Numbered from the stretch's first letter, positions 20,300 through 33,698 are shown. The stretch: DNA of 64,000 bases from Massariosphaeria phaeospora (GCA_011032825.1 JAADJZ010000006.1:806001-870000); one strand, 5' to 3'. Notes: a model not told the origin generated them from the sequence alone. Numbers and translations: made by a program.

Positions 20300-23200
20300 C
20301 ATAACAGGAGGGCACGGAGGGGTAGGGTAGGGTAGGAAACGTGCGAAAAGAATTTCGAGCTGAGCTGAGCTGAGCTGGGGAGCTGATTTGCGCAAGGGGA
20401 GGGAGAAGGTACAAGGCAGTACAAAGAAATAGATATGCGGCGTGGTGCGGACGTCGTGCCCAAGACAAGACAGAGGCATGGAAGCGTACATACACAAATG
20501 TTGGGTGCGCGAGCGCGCCATGTAACGAAAAGCAAAGCAAAGCAAAGCCCAATTTTTCTAGTCCCTTATAGTCAGTCGATCGAGACGGTTTCTCTAGCCT
20601 AACCTGAACTGTACACATAGAACGAAACCAAACCAACCGTTCAGAGAGATAGATATGAATTGCTTCAAAAGCCTATTCGAGGTGAAAAGTCGTATTTGCT
20701 ATGCCAGAACAGCGCGATTCCGTAAACGCACCTCTTCACCTTGCAGCAAACAGGGATATTCCGAGAGACGCACGGCCTAGAGGAGGTCGTCAGTGCCATA
20801 CCGACCTATGCCGTTGAGCCCCCGCCACATGGGCGCGTGGTATACAATACAGTGAGGGGTAGGGCTCACGGAGCCGGTTTCGGGTATAGTATAGTATTGT
20901 ACTACTGCCTAGGATGACTATACCTGGCTAACCATGGTCTGCCAAAAAGGAAAAGTCCATCGTTGCGAATTATAGCTGTTGCGTTTGACGGTGCTGGGTA
21001 GTAAGTTTAGCACAGTGAGCAATGACTGGACGATTCAAATTGACAGATTAGATTACCTACATGCTCCGCAGTGCAGTAACTCCCCGATTACGAGTGACGG
21101 AGACGACAGCAAAACCCGCACACTGTCGGTGAACCCCGCACCGTGCCTTACGCGCACATAGGTAGATACCAGCCCTCCTCGGCCAGCCTGAGTACGACAA
21201 TGTTTCTTGCCCAGTCAAAAACGGGTGTCTCCAAACCCCCCTTTACCAAACCCATGTCCCCGGGACGCTCCCACCAGTCAAGTACCCGACGCCTCACCGG
21301 TCACAGGCGCCGAACACCTCCCAAGTCGTATGATATGTGTTCAAATGCGGCACGGTCCGAGCAGAGCACGGCTACGGCCACGGCCTCAACAGTGGGTCCG
21401 TCGACTCCTCACCAGAACCGTTGGGAGTTGGCCAAAGGCTTGCTGACGTGGGACGGATTCATGTGTTGGGGATCCGTGGGCCTATGAGTATATGTGGAAG
21501 GTGGGCGGGTGAGACGAGTGTGGGTGCAGGTGGTATACAAGGCTATTGCGGCTTTGCTAAGGCGCAGGGTACGTGAGGAGAGTGCCGATCTTGCGGTAAG
21601 AACGAGCTGCCTTACCGCGGTGGGAGAGACATAATGTTTACTATTGAAACAGCATCATATGTAGTATGTGAAACCACACCGCCGGCAGTCCATTACCACT
21701 GGGTCATCGGGACGAAATGTATACCGGGATCGAAAGTGAAAAAAAAGACAACCACAGAAAGTTTACGAGAATATGTTATCGACCTAGCGGAGGTTAGTGC
21801 ACTAGGACATCCGAGTCCAAGCTTACTGCGTCCTTCGATGAGCCACCTCTTCCACGTGAAGCAGTCCTCTCAATCATACCTTCCCACCCCAACTAGGAAC
21901 CTGATGGAACACGGAATTACGTTGGAGAGAAGAGGTTCAAGTGGGTCAGAGGCCACGACAAGGAGCCCACGCGGGCTCGCAAGGATTCGATACGGAATTG
22001 GAAAAAGCACACCTACGGCATCTCCACAGAATCGGGAAGGTGCTGAACTCATCTTCCGAAACTGCGGCTGAGGCAAACGGGTGGAAGCGCTCCCGGCGTT
22101 GATCAATAGCTTTTCTCGGGAAAGCCGACGACATGATGATGTGGCTATACGTATGCCGTATACTAGATGGTACCAAGAGACCAGAGTCCATGTGTACCGT
22201 AGCTGACTTCGGAGAATTGTCCGAAAAATGAAAAGCCCATGCTGTTCTTAAGGGATAATCTTCCCGTGGACCGGCGACGGCTACGACAAGAAGCTTCTGT
22301 GAGCCCGTGTCGTAAGCCTATTTCCCATTTTTAGTAGCACATGTTCAGGTGCGGCTGCTGCCGGCGGTGATGCATGTGATTTGATAAGTGCGACGTGCTG
22401 CAGTGACCTCAATAGGTAGTTTTGAAGCGACGATAGACTTCAAGTTTGCAGAGGATCGAGCCGAGCTCAACGCTATAAGTCGGTCAGGCGGTCAGTTGCA
22501 AAGCGTGAAGCTAACGTAGGCTACACGCTCATGGCGACCAACGGAGCCAAGGAGCTGGTTCTCTGACAGGTGTGGTTGCACAAACCCTCACAGCCCTTGC
22601 CGAACTGGACGAAAGGAGACTGACAGCGTTGCAACCTGCTCCGACAGGGCGGCGCTTCTCCTAGAAGGCCAGGCCAATCGTGTGGCTATTTCAGGTGTTG
22701 CATCCTTAGACGCCGGCGACCGCATGTCGTAGTAATTTGAGAGCGCGCGAATCAGAAGCGAAAATCGCGTGATGGAGAAAATTGCTTCTTCTGGGGTTCG
22801 CGATGCAAGATGCTGCCGCCCCTTGCGCGCACCGTCTCGCAATCTCATCTGCATGCTATCGGCCAGGGATGTGTGCATCATTCGCATCGGAGCAAAGGAC
22901 GGGTAGACATGCAGACTCGGAAACAGCCGTCCTTCTACTCACAGTGCGTGCACGCGTCGTGCTTCTCAACGGCAAGTGGGACATGGAATTGCGAGAGGCG
23001 GGGTGGTTTGGTACCGCTGTCAGGGTGCAAGAACTCCCGATGTGCTCCCAATATCGCGGAGACGACCGGCTACGGCCTTCGTCTCCTCCGCCCAGGGTCC
23101 GCAGGCCATTGGTGGAAGCTGACTGCATCGCAGAGAGCATGCAGGGGTGAATAATGACCTCGGGCGCCTTCGGTGTGCAAGACTCGCACCCCTTTCGGCC

Positions 23201-25000
23201 CCAGAGGCGTGAGCTGAAGGACAGACGGCGAGAAGTGTTGACCGGCCTACTGGGCCGTAATGTGGCATCTGAATTGCAGTGTGCGCAAGCAGGTGGCCTC
23301 GCTGTCCCCCGAACGATCATGGGAGTTGCAAGGCGAGTAGACGAGATGGCTGGACAAGATACGAAGCCTCGTGCAGCTGGCCCATGCCGTGGGTAGGCTC
23401 GCCGGTGCCGCTGATCTATTCTTGGTTGAGATGCTGCAACAATCAACGCCCGCGACATGATCGCCCGCCGCATCCGGCTGTCCACATAGCGAGCCCGCGA
23501 CCCCGCCATGGCTGCTGCGACATCGCTGCGCTGCGCTGCACCGTGACCAGATGTGATGTGTGATGTGATGGGATGGGGACCAAGGCCGCCGTCGTGGCCT
23601 CGTCCGAACGGAAGAGCGCACGTCGATCCGTCCCGCCGCGCCGGTCCCTGGGTTTTCCTTTCCTTTTCCTCTTCCTCTGGCCCGACCGAACCGAATCCGA
23701 GTCGAATCCGAGTGCGACACAGCCACCCTGCTCTCGTGATTGACTCGCGGACAGAGGAGGGGTGGTCGACGTCGACGCAGGGCCCGGCCTGCCATTCGCC
23801 GCCCCATCCGGCGCAGAAAGAAACACGACTGCGAGAGCCCCGGCGGGGTGGCAGGGTCCTGTCACTGTGTGAGGCTGTCTGTAAGGGCGCAGGGGGTTGG
23901 GTGGGATGGTGGTGATGGTGGTGGTGTGGGAGCGGCCGGCGTCAGGCGAGATGGTGTCGTGACGCACACCACGCCCGGCGGGGACCTTGGGAAGGCGCGA
24001 GTGTACCTGCATGTCACGCCCAATGGCCCCAACAATGCTACGCCGCTGGCGAGCGGCGAATCGAATCGAGTAGAGCGCTGCAAAGCTTTCTATGCTACGA
24101 CTAGACTAAAAAAAAACTTCTGCTACAGCCTTGGGTTGCTGCCCAATGTCTCCAATCCTGTAACTCAGACTCCACGTCTTCCTTGGGCTGACATGGCACG
24201 GTTGGTGGCCGTCCAATCTCCATGTTGAACACCTGCTCTTGCTTTCCCTCGGCCTTGTCGCGCCGCCAGACCTGCTCACAAAGAGACACTGAATAACGAT
24301 TCCCTACGTATACGGTATGCCCATACCCATTGCGCCCTTGTCTATCCATCCCTAGTAATCATTACACATTCCACCTCAGGTGCAAGCTGGCCGATGCCCG
24401 CACCGGTCATGTCTAGCCTTCGTAGACCGCAAAAGGAATCAAAGCCCAAGCGCCTCAAATGCCATCAGATGCTCTTGCCGAATACGCCATACGCAACGCC
24501 GCAATAGCAGCTGTTCCTGAATCCCCCCCTCATTCCCTAGGTTCCCGAACACCAGATGCTTCGGTCTATGGTGACCACCTTAAATATAGGATCCGGACGA
24601 GAAGTGTACTGATGGGATAGACGCAAAAAGGAAAAACCGTGACTTGTGCTCCGCCTTCAGCTCGCGACAGAGGCTACAAATGAGATGTAAAGAAAGTAAG
24701 TTGCTGTGCGTCTACCACGTTCGTTCCGGATTTCGTCGCAGCTGATAACCCGGCCAATGTTCGGCAGAATGGTAAAAGCAAGTAGACCCGAAGCCATTAT
24801 AATGCAGTATGCTCAAAAGGTATGCAAGAAGAAAAGAAATAAGAAATAAGCATCAGGATACATGGCGCTGGCAGTGCAGAAGATGACTGTGTGAGGTGGG
24901 TTGGTGTAGGCGCACGCAAAGTCGGTTTAGGACATGAGGTCCATGCAGCGCCACCATCTGAAGCCACGAGGAGCATCATCGCGTGCCAGCTGAACCGGAA
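20300..25000. other. 4.7-kb gene-poor region
   Basis: Both strands carry many overlapping open frames (for example 145 codons at 21634-22071 plus, and 217 codons at 22856-23509 minus). They show no domains and no splice signals giving longer frames, and the translations look like GC-rich noise. I call no gene here. A non-coding RNA or a fast-evolving gene cannot be excluded. Confidence 0.45.
20357..20380. repeat. (GAGCT)4 pentamer microsatellite
   Basis: Tandem GAGCT units lie just downstream of the SILK/RVxF gene, related to the GGGCT arrays at 8.9 and 9.1 kb. Confidence 0.9.
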
Positions 25001-26323
25001 TCATCGTCTGCGGGAAGTGGAAGCGGAAGCCCGCTGGGAAGAGGCAGATCCGGCGCGAACCTCTTCTAACAGCTCAAGGCAACTGGTAATCACTACAAGA
25101 AGATTAGTCGACGATTAGAACAAGGACGCAGGCAAACTGACTCGCAAGAATCTCTTCTTCCCAGACGCCCATTTGGTAGTCGACCAGGCCGTGCTTCTCG
25201 ATAGTATCGCAGTTTTTGACGAGCTGATTGCCCATCTTCTCGAGGTAGTCGTACTTGATAAGGCTGCGCGGTGGCTGCGGTTGCTGGCCCGTATGAAGCA
25301 TCTCCTGCGTCATCTCTTTCTGCCGCTGTAGTGTCGTGAGCCAGCAGTCGTTGAACTCTTGCCACAGCTTGAGCCGTTGCTGGTACTGTGTTTCCTCGTC
25401 GCGAACTAAACCTATAGTCAATTCAGCTGCTCGTTCCAAGCACACACTGTGCAAAACTCACCGAGCGTCTCAGCCCAGTGCAGCAGCCAGTCAGACAGTC
25501 TGAACAACTGCTCACCAGCCTCGCTGAGTCGGCCGTCGCGTGTGTGCTCAAAAGTCTTCATAAGCTCGCTCTGATAATTCTTGTAAAAATCCTCGTACTC
25601 GTCGCCACCACCCGGTTGCCCTTGTTGTCCTTGTTGCCCATTGTAACCCGCCTGAGTGTATCCCCCTTGAGAGGTTGCTTGTTGCGGATCTGCCATGCCA
25701 GCGGCAGTGTAGGCGGGCGCAAGCGACTCTCGTGGGACGGGGGCTTGTTGGGGTGTATATGCCAGTGCGGAATATTGAGAAGGGACGTTTTGCGTTGCAA
25801 TCGCGGTGGTAGGCGCGCTCGTCGGGCCCCCTTCGGCGTGCACCCCGTAATACTGAGGTTGTGGAACCCCAAAGCCGGTACTCAAGACCTCTATAGCCGA
25901 GTCTCGGTTCTGTTGATACTGTTGTACAGGCTCATACTGTGATGGGCCCGGTGCTGCTGCCTGCGCGCCAGGTACGTTGTAAATGACATTCTGCCCATAC
26001 TGCGGGTACTGCTGCGGAGTGCGCTGCTGTTGATGTTGCTGCTGCGGTTCCGGCGCAAACTCTTGGGCGCCATACGGCACACCTGGTGGCTGGATCGAGG
26101 ATCCGACGAACTGTGAGCCTTCTCCGTAAGCATAGGCGTAACTCTGCGTGCCCGCGCGAGACCCGGAAGCGGGGGCAGAGGTGGGTGGCTGCGCGGTCAA
26201 GGGCGCCTGCCTGAAGCGATCGGAAGCGGTTACGACCGGATAGGAGCTTTGTGGTTGGAGCAGTGTGCCTTGCTGGGTCGCGTAACCTGAGGGGTTCTGC
26301 CGCTGCCGGCGGTCATGGTCCAT
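25001..26323 (-). CDS. Conserved fungal Q-rich protein with helical C-terminal domain
   Basis: Three exons: 25462-26323, 25142-25411 and 25001-25092. The introns are 50 and 49 nt, giving 407 residues. The ATG at 26321-26323 (MDHDRRQRQ) is the first in-frame ATG. Residues 1 to about 250 are Gln/Pro/Tyr/Ala-rich and disordered. From YEDFYKNYQSELMKTFEH a conserved helical domain begins: LFRLSDWLLHWAETLG, QRLKLWQEFNDCWL, then HGLVDYQMGVWEEEIL and ITSCLELLEE. I recognise this as a widespread, unnamed filamentous-fungal protein. The Q-rich plus helical layout resembles transcription or RNA-binding cofactors, but that is only a resemblance. All exon junctions preserve the conserved domain. Confidence 0.8.
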
Positions 26324-29300
26324 CCCACTTGGCCGACTTTTGAGCTGGACGTTAAAGGGCGGTGCAAGAGCCCGATACCCCAAGGGCGAGACAGGCGGAG
26401 TTGCGTAATTTGCCAGCTTGTAGGCTTGACGGTGGACCTGCTGGAGGGGCGCAAAACGACGGTTGGCGGGCGTGGTGGGGCCGAACAGTGATGTCAGACC
26501 GCGAAGAAAGAGCAGAGGTGACTGGAAAAACAAAACCAGGAGGGTGAAAGATCTGAAGCGAGTGTCGAGTGTGGACGAGGGGTGACGCTAGGCGTGAGTG
26601 AATGAGAATGCTCCGAGTTCTGGAGGACTGGATATAAACACGCCGTGGCGCATCAGAGAGCACGACCAATGGAGCCCAAGGCTGAAGAGATTGGCAGCTG
26701 GCGCGGAAGCCTCACTGACGCGCGTGGTTGTGGCAAGGGTATCCTCGGTTTCTTATGACGAGGATCGCTGGCGGCGGTGTTGGCAAAAGCCGGTCCCCGG
26801 TCCCCGGATCTGGCAGTGGTCAAGAAAACGTCGGCGAGAGGGTGAACCAACGAGCCACGTAGCCAGATATGGACAGAGATTTCTCCCAAGGCGACTGTGG
26901 ATAATGCAGAACGAGTTGGTGGGAGCGGTGGTTCAGTGAAAGTCCGAGGGTGGTAACGGGGTTGGATAGGGAATTTTCTAGTCCACACTGAGGTTGCCCT
27001 AATAAGATATCGGGCGACGCCAGCGAACCTAAAGGATAGTCTCAGACAACTCAACGCTCAGGTTTCGGTAGCTTGGTCTCGTTGAGATGAGCTGGGCTTG
27101 TTCACGACTGGAGGCCTTCTGGCGCAAAGGACGATACGAAGCAGGTGCAAAGGACAAGTGAAGCGTTCGATTTCGAGTCAAGAGACAAGTGCGACGGGCT
27201 GCTATATTTGTAAAGGTCTGAGTGGGGCCGACACTGAGTAGCCTATGTCCTGGTCGAGATGTCAAGCAGGAGGGCTAGAGGGGTGTAGTCCCATTGGGCG
27301 GCGGACACGGGTAGCGTCACGGACAGACAGCGGCGTCGCGGGCGTTGTCGAGGCGTGGTCAAGAGTCACGAAGAGCTGGAACTCGGTGGCTGCTGCGGCG
27401 GGATGGCGTCGGATCGGGAACAGTTCCTAGGGCTGGAGTGGGGGGTATGCAAGCGGTGGAGCTGGGACAGAGGTGAGGCGACGAGAAGAGCGAGGAAGGA
27501 GAGAGTAAGAGTGGAAAGCCACATTGGCGTATGGAGCATCAGGCAGCGGAAACGAAAAGCAATGCTGGGCGGGCGCCAGACGCCACGGCGGCGAACAGAC
27601 AGCAAAAATACTGTCCGTAACAGCAGCGGGCGGCGGGCGGCGGGCGAGGGGAGGGGACTGCAGGATGAGCCAACCGGCCGTGTTGGAGGGTGGTGTAGCT
27701 GGGTGGTGGAGGGAGGGTGGATGTGGCTCTGCGCCGACGCGTGCGTGTGCGAGGGCGAGGGAGGACTGGCAGACAGGAAAAGCTCGTCCTGCTTCGTGGA
27801 GTCTGGACGACGGCATGCCTGGCAAAGGCTCCGAGATGCGACGTGATGGCGGGGCTTGGGCTACGAGGACCATGGGCGTAGGTGGTAGGGCGGTCGGTAC
27901 GGAGTAGCATGAGGGCTATTGCGGCTTGCCCATCCATGCCCTGATCCTGGGTTACAGATCGGCCCTTGGATCTGCAGGCAGCCTGGCACGCATCGCCGCA
28001 TCGCTGCATCGCTGCATCGCTGCAGGGCATCAGAGCGCGTGTTCGGCCAGCCACAGGCGGCTTCGGCGTGTCTCTGGCATCTGCCCTGAGCCCTCTCGCT
28101 GCCTCTCTCAGTCAGCAGTCCGACTGGCTGCCCCCAGGGCGCCGTCTCCCAGCACCAGCCGTCTCTCCGCCTTCAGCACCAGGCTCGGGCAGACAGCGGC
28201 CGGACGCTGGCAAGGGCCACAGCTACAGGGCCAGGCCAAGGGCGCCGTCTGACGAGAGGAACTGCTGCAGTTCGGCCACAGCGATGCGGCCGCGACGCCA
28301 CACATGCCCACCGCGGGCCCGGCAGCCGTCCGACCTGCCTGAGCGGTACACCGTATGCCTAGCAAGCTGAGCAGCGCGCAGAGGGGGCCGGGCTGGCTGC
28401 TGCTTGCTGCTTGCTGGGAGAGGCCCACACTAACAGCCCACGGCGCGTGCAGTGCTGAGTGGGCACTTCCAAGGTTGGGACGGCAGCGTCGCAGAGTTGT
28501 TTCATGCACGCGACGGCCGGCATGCCAATCTTGCCGTGGACGAGGGATGGGTGCTGATTCGTTTGTCGCCGTGCCAAATCATCAAACGGCCTCTGCAGCG
28601 CCGTGGTGTGCACTGTGGTGGTGAGTGTCGCCGGCAGGTCGCTGCTCAGGGGGCCCTTTCGGCATCGACGCCCTCGGCCCTCCACGAACGCGCGCATCTC
28701 TGCTGGCTGCGGGAAGCCGCAGGGGTCCCAGCCGATCCTCTCCACTTCCACTGCCACTGCCACTCCCAGGGCCACGGCCACGCCCACACCCACACCCACC
28801 GCCTCACTCGCTGATCCACGCCCAAAGCCACCGCGAACCTCGACGAGACGAGGCTTTTGTTTCCCACCGCGCACTGCCACGCTTCACGCCGCAGACGGCC
28901 CCGTTGACGAGCAGCCTCTGCCCCCGGTCGCTGCGTAGAACAACGAGCAACGAGCTACTCCGCTGTAGGGCTTCCTTCCGACGCACGGCGTGCGCCAGCC
29001 GTCGCCTGCTCAAGCGCCAGTCTCTAGTGCTTCGCTGCCCCCGACAACAGCAGCTTCTCACCACCCGCCAACCGCCCTGTGCAGTCGCATGCTCTGTGCG
29101 ACCGTGTCGCAGCCATGAACCTCGCCTTCGCGTGGCAGCCACAGGCGGTTTGCTCGATCTCCATCCACAAAACCACTCGGCTAAGTCGCACATATTCCCA
29201 GATTAATCGTCGTTTCGCAGGGCAGCAGCCGCCAACTGAAACAGCCGACGTCAAATCTGGCGTCGACAAGAGATCCGACACGAATCGTCATCCGATCCCG

Positions 29301-30736
29301 CGACGATCAGCTAGTCACGCACCGGGAAATTGCAGGCCAACGTCGAACAATCTTCCACGCCGTTTCATTTCCTTCCAGAAGACTCGGGTCCTCGCACTGA
29401 CAAATTGCTGCGCCGTGCTGACAGCTAATTCACCAGCAAGCACCTCTCGTTTGCACAACAACGTTGCCGCAGCCTTGAGCGCGAGGCTGCTGTTCACAAC
29501 GTGCTTTTCCTGGGTTCCCGGAGCTCACACAAGCGGTCGATCAAGACGGACGTTAATCTGCTTCAGGCGGCATGCAATGTTCCAGCATATCCCCCGGATT
29601 TAACCGTAACCGTTGAGACTCCCGGTCAATTGCCGGCGTCAACATGTGCGTCCAAGCGAATGAAGGCGAGCATCATTGCGGAGGCGTATAGGGCGAACCT
29701 CTTGATTGGTCTGTTTTCCTGAAAGTCTCCAATCGAACATGGGTATTGGGCGAGTCAGCGCTGCATTCATGATTCGAAATTGCTCGTGTGGGTAAACGAC
29801 CGCGTGCTCACAGCTTTTGAGTCGCCCCTGTTCCACCTACCCGCCTACACCTTCTTCACCCTCCGCACCTTCGATTTTAATACAATTTGCCCTAGACGAC
29901 TCTTTACTGGACGAGTTCACGGGCGTGCATCGTCCTTGACAATCAGGTTCCTTGACAATCAGGCCACAAGTGACTCTTGGGCCTAGAGCCTCCAGGGCTG
30001 CGAGCACATCCTGCTAGCGCGATCGGATCTTCGCCCTTTAATTCGACCTCAGCACACACCAAAAAGGGAATTAGTTTCCTTTGCAATGAGTGAAAACGCA
30101 GAATGAGCCTTGGGCGAGCAAATCGAACTGCCAGAGTGTGACAGTAATCTCGGAGCAACAAGCTGGTTTGGAACGAAATGCACGTCAGCAAGGCCGCAGA
30201 CGTATCTCGCTTTTGGAGACGCCCGCGCAAAGCGTCCGAGTAAGAGGTGTCGCAAGTGGTTTACTGATTGCAGAACCGTGGGCAGGCTGGCGCACATGAA
30301 GCTCGTTAAGCTTCGAGACCGAGGCATGATATGATTTCCGAATTCGGGTCTTACCTCCTCTCCAGGGCTGTCGGCCGTAGGGCAGACCTGATCTGTCGAC
30401 TAAATTCTGGTTGTCACAGGAGAGGCGTCTGAAACAGGATCCAGTTGCCTGGTCGCTGGTGTTTCAACCATTATACTTTGCGGATTCGCACTCAGAAGCG
30501 TGCTCGGTGGGTGGTTGACACGACGTCAGTTTGCCTGGTGCACAGCAGCGTTAACGGCTCGACGAAGGATTTTAAACGGCGATACAGGGCGGACTAAGTG
30601 CCTCACGAGGGATAGGAGCCGCGCATTACACCAATGATCAATCTCTTCTCGCTCAAGATACTGCGTTCGATTTGATTTAAACACACAGCTGAATGTGGCT
30701 TGCGAGATACAACGTAGTGCACAGGGAGGTGAAACC
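26324..30736. other. 4.4-kb gene-poor GC-rich region
   Basis: Long overlapping open frames occur on both strands (for example 193 codons at 28625-29206 plus, and 171 codons at 27539-28054 minus). They are low complexity with no domain. The left end (26324 to about 26650) is the likely 5' UTR and promoter of the Q-rich gene; the same frame is open there but has no ATG. The right end is the 3' side of the uS9m gene. Confidence 0.45.
27989..28024. repeat. (GCATCGCT)n octamer repeat
   Basis: About four to five tandem GCATCGCT/GCATCGCC units. Confidence 0.85.
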
Positions 30737-31908
30737 TCAACGCTTGACCCAGGCTGGCATCTTACGCGCCTTGACGTGGCCAGGCTTCTTCCTCTCTACC
30801 TTTCTCGGATCCCGAGTTACGCAGCCAGCTATTACATCAAGTGGTTAGCGTGTGTTTTCTGTCATCATGCCGGGGAGGTTACGACAATTCGACCTCCACC
30901 GCGGGTAAGACGGCAGGAACAAATGAAACAGGGTCTCCGCACGTGAGGTTCAGAAGGAAACGAAACAAGACGAGATGGTGGGTGGAAAGGAAGGAGGTTT
31001 GCAGTCACCGACTCACCTCGTCGCAAGGCTGGTTTCAATGCTGGTTCGTGCACGAGCAGCGCCTTTGCTACAGCCAGCGTCAGGGCTTCTGCCTGGCCAG
31101 TGACTCCTCCGCCGGTGACCAGGCCGAATACGTTGTACTTGTCCAGTCTATGGGTTGCCTTCAGCGCCCACACAGCACTCTCTCGGTCATGTAGTCGTCC
31201 GAAGAACTGTGCGAGGGACTTTCCGTTTATCAACGCTTCACCCTCGCCTTCGACCAACCAGGCTACGGCAGAAGAAGTCTTTCGTCGCCCGACACCCTTA
31301 GCCCTGCCCCATTCGTCTATGACGCCAGGAGCCGGCTTGATATCGCCAGGCTGCACGTCCTTCTTGTACCGCTGCATGGCCTGCATCACTTCCGGGGGCA
31401 TCAATGTCGGGTGGATGCAGTTCAGTCGTCGTAGAACGTGCAGCATCTTGTGAAATCGCTGCGTCTTGACTGGCTCGTTGGTCATGATGCGGTACTGGTC
31501 AATCGTCTTCCACGCCACCTTCGGGGCTTCTGAGGTCGGAATGATGGGGAGGGTAGCCACTCTGCGGAGGAGAGCGGTAAGGCTGATATAGTCGTCGGTG
31601 AAGGTGGGCTTTGCGCTGAAGTACGATGGCGACGCAGGTACGACGCGCAGTGTCTGTAGCAACCGCTTGCCGCCCCCTTTCCCGCCGCTTGCCTTGCCGA
31701 AATCAATCGGCGGCGCCGCTGTAAACTTCTCTTGTGTGTCGCTCGTGAACTCGGCGGAGCGGACGGTCGTAGTCGAGACGCATCGAGATGCTGAGCCGTG
31801 GAAGCTCCTGCGGGCAATTCGGATCGTGCGTTCGCATTGGGATCGTGGTAAGTTGCCCAGGGAGTCGACGGCTCTCCGCACGCCTCGCGAGAACTCCCGG
31901 TGCGCCAT
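30737..31908 (-). CDS. MRPS9: Mitochondrial ribosomal protein uS9m (Mrps9)
   Basis: Two exons: 31017-31908 and 30737-30828. They are split by a 188-nt intron whose donor is GTGAGT and acceptor AATAG, giving 327 residues. The N-terminus is Arg/Ser-rich without acidic residues at first ([16 protein letters not shown]), a mitochondrial presequence. The uS9 signature [26 protein letters not shown] is complete, as are [22 protein letters not shown] and the C-terminal tail RKVERKKPG ... RKMPAWVKR, which in S9 reaches toward the P site of the small ribosomal subunit. It functions in mitochondrial translation. Without the second exon the protein would lack that tail, so the intron is well supported. 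It is divergent from the eEF1B-gamma gene, with 271 bp between start codons. Confidence 0.95.
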
Positions 31909-32179
31909 TGCAGGTCAGAGTAGACGGGAATGCGCAGATGGCGGGAATCGTCGCGGTGTTGTTGCCCGTTCGTTGCTGCGGTAAATTCTGGCTGACCTCG
32001 GGAGGCTCCAAAGTGCACACGGGCCGCTAGCCAAGACGGCGCTAGCGCGGCGGAAAAACTGACACCACAAAAACCCAATCCGTGAAGGCAACACCCCGCA
32101 CCCGCGCAAACCACCTCTTCCCACCACCACACCAGCGCCTCCTCGATTGTGCTGTCCGTACGCACACCACGCCATCACC
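31909..32179. promoter_or_regulatory. Shared bidirectional promoter of uS9m and eEF1B-gamma
   Basis: 271 bp separate two divergent start codons of translation genes. The segment is CA/CT-rich near the plus-strand start. I see no clear TATA box, consistent with a housekeeping promoter. Confidence 0.6.
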
Positions 32180-33698
32180 ATGTCTTTCGGCAAGCTCTAC
32201 AGCTACAACGTAAGCCGTCCTCTGTTCTGTTGGGCTATTGTGGCCGGAATGAATCTTAACCCCTCTGTCTACAGGGCAACCCGCGCACCACTGCTCTTCT
32301 CGCCGTCGCGAAAGAGAATGGCCTCGATCTCGAATTCGTCGAGACGGACCCCGCCAAAGGTGTCTCGACCGAGTACCTGAAGCTGAACAAGCTCGGCAAG
32401 GTCCCCACCTTCGAGGGCTCTGATGGCTACGTCCTCACCGAGAGCATCGCCATTGCCGTGTATTGTGAGTCCATCTCTCGTTATTTCCGTTGCGCAGTAG
32501 GATGAGATATTTTATACAGTTATCCCTGTCTGAACACACATGTTGAGAACTTTGTACTCTGATTGCGCATTTATGCTTGGTTTTGTCGTTGGGCTCCAAG
32601 GAGTGACTCAGAGACTGACTGGGCGTTCAGTGACCTCGCAGAACAACGAGACCTCTCTGTTGGGCAAGACCAAGCAGGACTACGCCTCTATCCTGCGCTG
32701 GATGTCGTACGTCAACAGCGAGGTGCTCCCGCCGCTCGGTGGCTACTTCCGCCCCATCATTGGCAAGGACCCGTACAACAAGAAGAACGTCGACGAGGCC
32801 TACAAGGCGTCCCTCAAGGCCGTCCAGACCCTCGAAGAGCACCTCCTTACACACACATATCTCGTCAACGAGCGCCTGACTCTGGCTGACCTCTTTGCCG
32901 CTTCCATCATCGCTCGGGGCTTCCAGTACCTGTTCGGTAAGCAGTGGCGCGAGGAGAACCCCAACGTCACCCGCTGGTACGAGACCATCTACAACCAGAA
33001 GAGCTATTCAGCCGTCGCCGAGAAGCTTTCCTTCATCGACGAGCCCCTGAAGAACCAGGCTCCCAAGAGGGAGGCTGCCCCCAAGAAGGAACAGGCAGCA
33101 CCTAAGAAGAAGGAGAAGGAGGTGGATGCAGACGAAGAGGAGGACAAGCCTGCACCCAAGCCCAAGCACCCGCTTGAGGAGCTGCCCCGCGCAACCTTTG
33201 TCTTGGACGACTGGAAACGCAAGTACTCGAACGAGGAGACGCGTGAGGTGGCTCTCCCGTGGTTCTGGGAGAATGTCAATTTCGAGGAGTACTCCATCTG
33301 GAAGGTTGACTACAAATACAACGACGAATTGACTGTCGTCTTCATGACATCCAACCTGATCGGTAAGTTGGATAATAGATGTTGTTCGGGGTTGCTGCTA
33401 ACATGTGGTAGGTGGCTTCTTCGCCCGTCTCGAGGGCAGCCGCAAGTACATCTTCGGTGCCGCTTCGGTGTTCGGCGAAAACAACAATTCCATCGTCAGG
33501 GGTGCTTTTGTCATCCGTGGCCAGGAAGCTCTCCCCGCTTTCGATGTCGCGCCCGACTACGAGAGCTACGAGTTCACGAAGCTCGACCCCAAGAAGACTG
33601 AAGACCAAGAGTTTGTCAACGACCAGTGGGCGTGGGACAAGCCGATCACGGTCGACGGCAAGGATTACCCATGGGCCGATGGCAAGGTATTCAAGTAA
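32180..33698 (+). CDS. TEF4: Translation elongation factor eEF1B gamma subunit
   Basis: Four exons: 32180-32209, 32275-32464, 32631-33362 and 33412-33698, giving 412 residues, the normal length. Domain order: GST-like N-terminal thioredoxin fold (GNPRTTALLAVAKENGLDLEF ... ESIAIAVY), GST C-terminal helical domain (SLLGKTKQDYASILRWMSYVN ... RLTLADLFAASIIARGFQYL), Lys/Glu-rich linker (about 210-250), and the EF1G domain (FVLDDWKRKYSN, WFWENVNFEEYSIWKVDYKYN, GGFFARLEGSRKYIFGAASVFG, DGKDYPWADGKVFK). It is the scaffold of the cytosolic eEF1B complex that recharges eEF1A with GTP. The tiny first exon (ten codons) followed by an intron is common in highly expressed fungal genes. Codon use is strongly biased. 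Confidence 0.97.

Noticed and set aside
23247..24012. Several 120-190-codon frames on both strands
   Set aside because: Mutually overlapping, low complexity, without motifs; GC-rich spacer.
28625..29206. 193-codon plus-strand frame
   Set aside because: Pro/His/Arg low-complexity translation from simple repeats; overlaps equally long frames on the other strand.
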